Assembly (NCBI GenBank): GCA_020355105.1
Contig: CP070658.1
Span: forward strand, 40,867-46,493
Source: Candidatus Thorarchaeota archaeon
Lineage (GTDB): Archaea > Asgardarchaeota > Thorarchaeia > Thorarchaeales > Thorarchaeaceae
Length of the DNA: 5,627 nucleotides
Direction: 5' to 3'
Each line of letters begins with the position of its first letter. The stretch's first letter is position 1. This document shows positions 1 through 4,502 of the stretch, piece by piece. The position numbers and the translations under genes were made by a program. The notes under the pieces are model-generated. The model was given only the letters and a program-made list of their open reading frames with translations, did not search any database and was not told the origin of the DNA.

Positions 1-2
1 AA

Positions 3-224
3 ATCTACGAGCAGATCGACATAGGTGACATAACCCTATTCGGCGGAGTCGGAGGAAACCGCGGCGACTGCACTGAACAAGGTGGAGGCGCAAGTGCATT
101 CCAAGTGTTCGGTAACGTGCTATTGCCAATGATTCTGATGGCGAGAATCATGGGCTTTGACTTCAACGGGCTCATGAAAGAGTCCCTCGGTAACATGGCG
201 CTCCAAGACGGGGCCACAGCGTAA
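3..224 (+). CDS. C-terminal fragment of an unrecognised protein (5' end outside window)
   Basis: An open frame enters from the left edge and ends at TAA (222-224), giving 73 residues. I do not recognise the family. The fragment begins IYEQIDIGDITLFGG and has a glycine-rich stretch (GGVGGNRGDC, then EQGGGAS), followed by a hydrophobic segment (VFGNVLLPMILMARIMGF) that could be a buried helix or a membrane segment, and a short polar tail ending LQDGATA. The single cysteine sits in the glycine-rich stretch, which resembles a loop around a ligand or active site, but I assign no function. It is read as coding because the frame is open to the edge, its composition is protein-like, and a hairpin follows 31 nt after the stop. 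It converges with the kinase gene. The start and most of the protein are outside the window. Confidence 0.6.
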   Translation: MYEQIDIGDITLFGGVGGNRGDCTEQGGGASAFQVFGNVLLPMILMARIMGFDFNGLMKESLGNMALQDGATA

Positions 225-254
225 GTATTAGGCAATCCTAGTCCCATAAGAATC

Positions 255-277
255 GGGGCTCTATATAGCGGAGCCCC
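255..277. terminator. Hairpin between convergent genes, possible terminator
   Basis: A perfect 7-bp stem, GGGGCTC (255-261) pairing with GAGCCCC (271-277), encloses a 9-nt loop (TATATAGCG). On the plus strand it is followed by a pyrimidine-rich tract (CATCATCTTCTTT, 278-290) that would make a weak U-rich tail. It lies 31 nt after the stop of the left gene and 36 nt past the 3' end of the kinase gene, so it could serve both convergent transcripts. Archaeal termination depends mainly on U-tracts, so the hairpin may instead protect 3' ends. The structure is seen directly; the role is inferred. Confidence 0.5.
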
Positions 278-312
278 CATCATCTTCTTTGTGAGTAGCC
301 TTCCTCGAGCTT

Positions 313-2085
313 CTACATTCCCTTGTAGCACGGCTTCCCCAGCATATTCACAAGTTCCTTTCTCAAGGTATGTTCCTGTACAAAACCGGTCAGCTCTACG
401 TCGCAGAGTCTGATCAGAGGTAGTTCTGGAAGCTCACCTTCGAGCTTCTCTGCTCCGGGTTCATCGATATTGATTGATTCAAGAATGGAGCTAGCGATGT
501 CCATCTCATCCATCATTCTCAATAGCTGGTCGTACATTGGGTCGCACCAGAAACAATGATGAGACCTGTAGAATTCTATGCATGTCTCTCGGCCGCATGG
601 TAAGTCAGATGTATCACGCCAAATTGGCAACAGACATACAAACTTGACACCCTTAGTTGAGTCCCCCTTGACTCTATCCTCAACCCAAATCTCGCCCTCA
701 AGGTTTCTGACGATGTTGTCAACCAGAGTAAGACCTAGACCCCTTCCCACAATCTGTGCATCTGGCCTTCCTGTCCTCTTAAAGACGAATTCCTTCAGCT
801 GGTCCGGGATTCCTGGTCCCTTGTCTGAGATCTCTATCCTGACCATTCTATCCGAGTCATTTGCCTCGGCCATCACTTCAATCTCAACTTGCTCTTCCTC
901 ACTATGCATCGCCGAATTGTGAACAATGTTGAAGAGAACATGCTCAATGAACTCGTGACCGCGAATGACGAATTTCCCTTCATCGATGTTGGTCTTGACT
1001 ATTAGTTTCTTCCATGGGAAGTCACTTTTGACAGACTGCAGCGCGGCCTGAAGGTGTGAATGAAGGTCTGTTTCACGCTTTGAGGGAGGTTGGTCTCTGA
1101 GACTAATCATAGACCTCATATTTGCGATCATTCTAGCCGACCTTCTCACATTCCAAGATGCCTCTTGAATCATAGAGGCAAGACTATCAGGGATTTCTAG
1201 CTGTGACTCTATCAAACCCATAGCAAAGAGGATAGCCTGGTTGATGGAGTTCAGGTCATGCGTAGCAACATCAACGAGGAGGTCCGTTCGTTCAACTTCA
1301 AGCCGCTCCCTCTGCTCAGCTAGCTTCCTTCTGTGTATGTCCTGCGCCATGAAGCCTATTCTTCTTGGACCGTCTCCACCTTCCAAAGGTCCTGCGGTGA
1401 CTTGTACCCAGATCGCAGTCCCGTCGGCCTTACGCATCTGCATTTCTATACCTGTTACACTTGCCCCCTCTAGTATCCTCGACATTGCCATCCGCGTGGG
1501 CTTGAACTTATCTGGGTCCGTAGGAAGGAATGACTCTATGTTCCTTCGAATCATGCTCTCTTCGCTGTGCCCGAGTAATTGAGTAGCTGCACGATTGACC
1601 TGGAGCACAACGCCACGTGGGCTGAGTGTGAAGTATGCAATCGGAGATGATTGGTAAAGCTGTCTATATCGTGTTTCGGATTGCTCAATTGCGGCTTCCA
1701 GCTTGAGTTGTTCAGTCATGTCTCTGACTATGCTGACAGTTGCTGGCCTACCTTCATAGGCGAATTGAGAAGTACTCATTTCGACCGGCACCGCCCGTCC
1801 ATTCTTGGTCAACATGCGTAGTCTAAAGCTTGAGCTGGCAGTGTCTCCAATCTTGAGATCTTCAGTCTGCTCTTGGAATGCGTAGGCTGTGAGAGGATCT
1901 AGCAGTATGGAGAAGTCAGTTCCAAGCAAGTCTGCTTCCTCGTACTCTAGAATACGTAGCAGAGCCGGATTCACCATCGCAATCCTGGCATCTCGGACCA
2001 CGACAATCCCATCGTTTGCCATCCGGAGTATGCTCTCGTATCTGTCCTCGGTTCTTGGAGTGCGTGTGGGCTTGTCGTCACTCAA
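313..2085 (-). CDS. PAS-PAS sensor histidine kinase with C-terminal thioredoxin-like domain
   Basis: A 590-aa soluble sensor kinase with no signal peptide or membrane segment. Domains in order: PAS 1 (about 15-125, starting RYESILRMANDGIVVV), PAS 2 (about 136-252), coiled linker (253-270), a dimerisation/phosphoacceptor region with H276 in THDLNSINQ, and an HATPase domain (about 340-489) with an N box (N386, N390), a G1 box DKGPGIP (421-427) and a G2 box GRGLGLTL (447-454). All catalytic motifs are present. After the ATPase core comes an extra domain (about 500-582) that looks like a thioredoxin/glutaredoxin fold: strand IEFY, CFWC (C511-C514), helix, strand SINIDEP, likely cis-proline P556 (ELPLIRL), final helix. 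The start is TTG at 2085: an in-frame stop lies 27 nt upstream, no ATG lies between, and GGAG (2096-2099) precedes it by 10 nt. M22 would cut into PAS 1. No receiver domain or response regulator is in the window, so its partner is elsewhere. Confidence 0.9.
   Translation of the reverse strand: MSDDKPTRTPRTEDRYESILRMANDGIVVVRDARIAMVNPALLRILEYEEADLLGTDFSILLDPLTAYAFQEQTEDLKIGDTASSSFRLRMLTKNGRAVPVEMSTSQFAYEGRPATVSIVRDMTEQLKLEAAIEQSETRYRQLYQSSPIAYFTLSPRGVVLQVNRAATQLLGHSEESMIRRNIESFLPTDPDKFKPTRMAMSRILEGASVTGIEMQMRKADGTAIWVQVTAGPLEGGDGPRRIGFMAQDIHRRKLAEQRERLEVERTDLLVDVATHDLNSINQAILFAMGLIESQLEIPDSLASMIQEASWNVRRSARMIANMRSMISLRDQPPSKRETDLHSHLQAALQSVKSDFPWKKLIVKTNIDEGKFVIRGHEFIEHVLFNIVHNSAMHSEEEQVEIEVMAEANDSDRMVRIEISDKGPGIPDQLKEFVFKRTGRPDAQIVGRGLGLTLVDNIVRNLEGEIWVEDRVKGDSTKGVKFVCLLPIWRDTSDLPCGRETCIEFYRSHHCFWCDPMYDQLLRMMDEMDIASSILESINIDEPGAEKLEGELPELPLIRLCDVELTGFVQEHTLRKELVNMLGKPCYKGM
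340..588 (-). other. Thioredoxin/glutaredoxin-like domain at kinase C-terminus
   Basis: Codons for residues about 500-582 of the kinase. The pattern is a hydrophobic strand (CIEFY), the motif HHCFWCDPM with C511 and C514 at the start of a helix, a second strand SINIDEP, then LPELPLIRL with P556 where thioredoxin-fold proteins carry the cis-proline, a strand/turn CDVELTGFV, and an ending helix EHTLRKELVNML. Order and spacing match a compact thioredoxin or glutaredoxin fold of about 80 residues. CxxC in this position is normally a redox dithiol. The fold is assigned by eye from the pattern, so a metal-binding or non-redox variant is possible. Confidence 0.65.
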
Positions 2086-2095
2086 GGAAGTGCAT

Positions 2096-2099
2096 CTCC
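2096..2099 (-). promoter_or_regulatory. Possible Shine-Dalgarno GGAG for kinase TTG start
   Basis: On the minus strand GGAG lies 10 nt before the TTG at 2085 and supports that start. It conflicts with the TATA-like box at 2107-2114, which would place the transcript start at about the TTG itself, making the mRNA leaderless. One of the two signals may be fortuitous, or transcription may begin further upstream. Confidence 0.35.
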
Positions 2100-2106
2100 G
2101 GTCTGG

Positions 2107-2114
2107 CTTTTATG
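2107..2114 (-). promoter_or_regulatory. TATA-like box for the kinase gene
   Basis: On the minus strand the sequence is CATAAAAG, centred about 25 nt upstream of the TTG start at 2085. In archaea a TATA box is normally centred about 26 nt before the transcript start, so the message would start at or next to the start codon (leaderless). The match is AT-rich within a mixed region but is not a perfect consensus. Confidence 0.4.
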
Positions 2115-2232
2115 ACAACTTCTGATGAAGCACTGGTCAATTGCCATGATGCGTCAAACAGACTATCGTCTTTTCGACTCCAATTAACCTTTGTTGGTGT
2201 CGAAATGCTCTGTGGCCATGTCGTCTTCACAA

Positions 2233-2244
2233 CATTTTAATAGT
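2233..2244 (+). promoter_or_regulatory. TATA-like box for the arsR-ATPase operon
   Basis: The sequence CATTTTAATAGT is the most AT-rich stretch of the divergent spacer and lies about 20-26 nt upstream of the ATG at 2260. This is the spacing expected for an archaeal promoter giving a leaderless or nearly leaderless transcript. It supports 2260 as the start of the regulator and argues against the upstream in-frame TTG at 2191 and ATG at 2218, which would lie upstream of the transcript start. Confidence 0.45.
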
Positions 2245-2245
2245 T

Positions 2246-2278
2246 ATTCAAATGTGAGAATGTCGGGAGATAATGTGA
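2246..2278. promoter_or_regulatory. Possible ArsR operator: short inverted and direct repeats at the start site
   Basis: ATTCA (2246-2250) and TGAGAAT (2255-2261) form an imperfect inverted repeat with one extra G. AATGTGA occurs at 2251-2257 and again at 2272-2278, 21 bp apart (two helical turns), with a further AATGT at 2259-2263. They sit just after the TATA-like box and over the ATG, where binding by an ArsR/SmtB repressor would block transcription. The repeats are seen directly; their use as an operator is inferred and they do not clearly match a known 12-2-12 operator. Confidence 0.3.
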
Positions 2279-2586
2279 CAACTGAACAGCGTGAAGGCCT
2301 CAGTCTTTCTGACACGCAGAACTTAGTACGTATCTTTAGAGCATTGACAGATGAGTCCAGACTGAGGATAGTTCACGTCTTGATGAACGTTGACAGAATC
2401 AGTGTTTCCGAAATCGCAAGCGAATTGGAGCAGCACATCAGTAATGTAAGCCATCACTTGCGAATCCTTCGAGACCTTGGCTTTGTGAAGCGGGAGAGAG
2501 AGGGAAAGTGGATCTACCACTCACTTGATGACGAGTGCATCGAAGACATAATGAGGAGGGCGTTGGAGCATGTTGGTGGAAAGTGA
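2260..2586 (+). CDS. ArsR/SmtB-family metal-responsive transcriptional repressor
   Basis: A 108-aa winged helix-turn-helix protein, the usual length for ArsR/SmtB/CadC repressors. It has the family core: IFRALTDESRLRIVHVL (25-41), helix-turn-helix SVSEIASELEQHISNVSHHLRIL (48-70), and wing GFVKREREGKWIYHSL (74-89). Aligned by eye to CadC, the two alpha-3 cysteines are serines (S48, S50), so the CadC-type thiolate site is missing. The C-terminal alpha-5 site keeps D91 and H104, but the CadC His103 position is C93 and the Glu117 position is G107. Family members repress until metal binds, then release DNA. ATG 2260 is chosen because the TATA-like box lies just upstream and the conserved domain starts soon after; TTG 2191 is an unlikely alternative. 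It is co-transcribed with, and overlaps, the ATPase gene, whose substrate it probably senses. Whether the metal is Zn, Cd or another is unclear. Confidence 0.87.
   Translation: MSGDNVTTEQREGLSLSDTQNLVRIFRALTDESRLRIVHVLMNVDRISVSEIASELEQHISNVSHHLRILRDLGFVKREREGKWIYHSLDDECIEDIMRRALEHVGGK
2553..2559 (+). promoter_or_regulatory. Ribosome binding site for the ATPase gene, inside arsR
   Basis: GAGGAGG lies 10 nt before the ATG at 2570, within the last codons of the regulator gene. It is a strong Shine-Dalgarno match and decides the ATPase start in favour of ATG 2570 over the in-frame TTG (2573) and GTG (2576). Internal genes of an archaeal operon typically use such sites even when the first gene is leaderless. 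Confidence 0.6.
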
Positions 2587-4477
2587 GCAATCATGCTCGC
2601 ACTGTGCTGGGCATGAAGAAGAAGACAGTAGCTCTGACATACGCCAGAAGTATGTCATCGCCGCCCTGTCAACGCCCGCATGGACTCTTGCTATAGTGTC
2701 AGATTTCATTCTGTTCAATGCTCCAGCTGTCTACATCCTTTCTCTTGCGACGATGCTGCTTGCAGGCAGGTGGATTATACCGCGCGGCATTAGGGGTGCA
2801 GCAAACATCCACCTGGACATCAACTTCCTGATGACGTTTGCTGCTTTCGCCGCTCTGGTAATAGGTGCCCCGCTAGAAGGAGCTTCAGCAATGTACCTTT
2901 TCTTCGTGGCCAACCTACTCGAGGACAAGGCCAGGGCTCAAGTGAGGGATGACATAGGTAGCCTGCTCGAGCTGGCACCGCCTCAGATCTCGGTGAAGCT
3001 ATCGTCGAAGGTGGTTTCAGTTCCTGTGGAGTCAGGCCAGATAGGAGAGATAATGGTCGTCAAGCCAGGAGAGAGAATAGGGCTTGATGGACAGGTTGTT
3101 TCAGGAGCAAGTACAGTGAATCAGAGTCCCATCACTGGCGAGTCAGCTCCGGTTCCGAAAGATGTCGGAGATGAAGTCTTCGCTGGAACCATCAATCTGG
3201 ATGGATACATCGAGGTGGAAATCAATCGTGTGTCACAGGAAACTGTCCTCTCTAGAATCGTGAAGCTGGTTGACGAAGCACGTGAGAAGAGGTCTCCAGC
3301 CGAAACGCTGGTTTCCCGCTTCTCTCATGTCTATACTCCCTTGGTTGTTGTCGGATCTTTGCTTGTGGTTCTACTGACGTTCTTTCTTCTGCAGTCGACT
3401 CCAGAGGCCGCAATCTACCGTGGTTTGACCCTGTTGGTTACTTCCTGTCCGTGTGCCTTCGTCATCTCAATACCTGTCAGCATGGTGTCTTCTATCGCAG
3501 GTTCCGCGAGGAATGGAGTCTTAGTCAAAGGGTCGGAATACATCGAGGCCTTAAGCAAGACTTCGGTGGTGTCATTTGACAAGACAGGAACACTCACGAG
3601 CGGAGAACCAAGCGTCAATCGAGTGATTGCCTATAACGGAACCACCGAGCTAGAAGTGCTGGAAATCGCGGCTTCTCTAGAACAGTTGTCTGAGCATCCA
3701 ATCTCCACGGCAATTCTCCAAGCTGCGTCCATAGACTCTTTCTCCATGGGTGAGATTACAGAGTTCGAGGTGCTTCCTGGAAGAGGCATAGTCGGTCAGT
3801 TGGACGGCCACTCAATCAGTGTCGGGAACAGCTCATTAATGGTCATCAAAGGAATCGCTGTCGAGGAGGATATGCAACCCACTCTGGGGACCAAAGTATA
3901 CGTCGCCAGGGACAAGCTGCATATAGGAACAATCATCTTGTCAGATACAGTGCGGCCGAGAGCCAAGGCGACAATCGAGGCACTCAAGAGAATGAACATC
4001 CGGACTGTAATGTTGACTGGAGACACAGAGGCTACCGCAAAGAATGTTGCAGAGCTGCTTGGGATTGATGAGTATAGGGCCGAATTGCTCCCTCATGAGA
4101 AAGTAGCCGCGGTGGAAGCGCTTCCAGGCAACGGTACCCGTGTGATGGTCGGCGACGGTATCAACGATGCTCCTGCTATGGCCGCCTCCGATGTTGCTGT
4201 GGCGATGGGCGTAATGGGAAGTGACTTGGCTCTCGAAACTGCCGACGTTGCTTTGATGAAGGATGACCTAGAAGAGGTTCCATTGCTAATACACCAGGCC
4301 AAGAGAACCATGCGCATCGTCAAGCAGAACATCGGAATGTCAATTGGTGTCAAAGGAATCATTGCAGTCCTAGCCACTCTTGGGCTTGCTACATTGTGGA
4401 TGGCAGTAGGAATCGGAGACATGGGTTTGTCGCTGATTGTGATCGCCAATGCTCTCAGACTTGCATTCAGAAGATGA
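2570..4477 (+). CDS. P1B-2-type heavy-metal-translocating ATPase (Zn/Cd/Pb export class)
   Basis: A 635-aa membrane pump that uses ATP to move a divalent metal out of the cytoplasm. Motifs in order: TGES actuator loop (189-192), CPC metal site in a membrane helix (C293-P294-C295), DKTGT phosphorylation site with D337, the P1B-specific HP pair (H376-P377), TGD (483-485) and hinge GDGIND (528-533). The last two helices carry N587, K595 (spacing N-x7-K) and D617-x-G619, which with CPC is the P1B-2 signature (ZntA/CadA group; Zn, Cd, Pb) rather than the copper or cobalt groups. Membrane pairs lie at about 28-72, 85-118, 255-308 and 586-632. No full heavy-metal-associated domain is present; the N-terminus is short with C9-S-H-C12, H15 and an acidic run. 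It overlaps the regulator gene by 17 nt and is probably translationally coupled, with expression derepressed by metal. The frame is intact. Confidence 0.95.
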   Translation: MLVESEQSCSHCAGHEEEDSSSDIRQKYVIAALSTPAWTLAIVSDFILFNAPAVYILSLATMLLAGRWIIPRGIRGAANIHLDINFLMTFAAFAALVIGAPLEGASAMYLFFVANLLEDKARAQVRDDIGSLLELAPPQISVKLSSKVVSVPVESGQIGEIMVVKPGERIGLDGQVVSGASTVNQSPITGESAPVPKDVGDEVFAGTINLDGYIEVEINRVSQETVLSRIVKLVDEAREKRSPAETLVSRFSHVYTPLVVVGSLLVVLLTFFLLQSTPEAAIYRGLTLLVTSCPCAFVISIPVSMVSSIAGSARNGVLVKGSEYIEALSKTSVVSFDKTGTLTSGEPSVNRVIAYNGTTELEVLEIAASLEQLSEHPISTAILQAASIDSFSMGEITEFEVLPGRGIVGQLDGHSISVGNSSLMVIKGIAVEEDMQPTLGTKVYVARDKLHIGTIILSDTVRPRAKATIEALKRMNIRTVMLTGDTEATAKNVAELLGIDEYRAELLPHEKVAAVEALPGNGTRVMVGDGINDAPAMAASDVAVAMGVMGSDLALETADVALMKDDLEEVPLLIHQAKRTMRIVKQNIGMSIGVKGIIAVLATLGLATLWMAVGIGDMGLSLIVIANALRLAFRR

Positions 4478-4502
4478 TATATCCCAAGCGAACCTGTGAT
4501 AT

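Noticed and set aside
5..331. Minus-strand reading frame of 108 codons over the left gene
   Set aside because: It is antisense to the glycine-rich coding frame, overlaps the hairpin and the kinase 3' end, and its proline/serine-rich product resembles no protein domain.
578..922. Plus-strand reading frame antisense to the kinase ATPase domain
   Set aside because: Serine/threonine/proline-rich translation typical of a shadow frame. The opposite strand has all kinase motifs. Similar shadows at 1241-1582 and 1889-2125 were rejected for the same reason.
2191..2259. Longer arsR protein starting at TTG 2191 or ATG 2218
   Set aside because: The added residues precede the conserved domain, do not look like a known extension, and the TATA-like box (2233-2244) lies inside them, so the transcript probably starts after this stretch.
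2401..2586. Regulator as an arsenic-type ArsR or classical CadC
   Set aside because: The alpha-3 cysteines needed for those thiolate sites are serines here, and the partner is a P1B-2 pump, not an arsenite carrier, so no gene symbol is given.
4093..4449. Minus-strand reading frame of 118 codons inside the ATPase gene
   Set aside because: Antisense to the hinge and last membrane helices of the pump, which are fully conserved on the plus strand; its translation has no recognisable domain.
4476..4483. Palindrome GATATATC just after the ATPase as a terminator or binding site
   Set aside because: Eight bases only, overlapping the stop codon, with no U-rich tract or longer stem; the 25-bp convergent spacer shows no convincing terminator.
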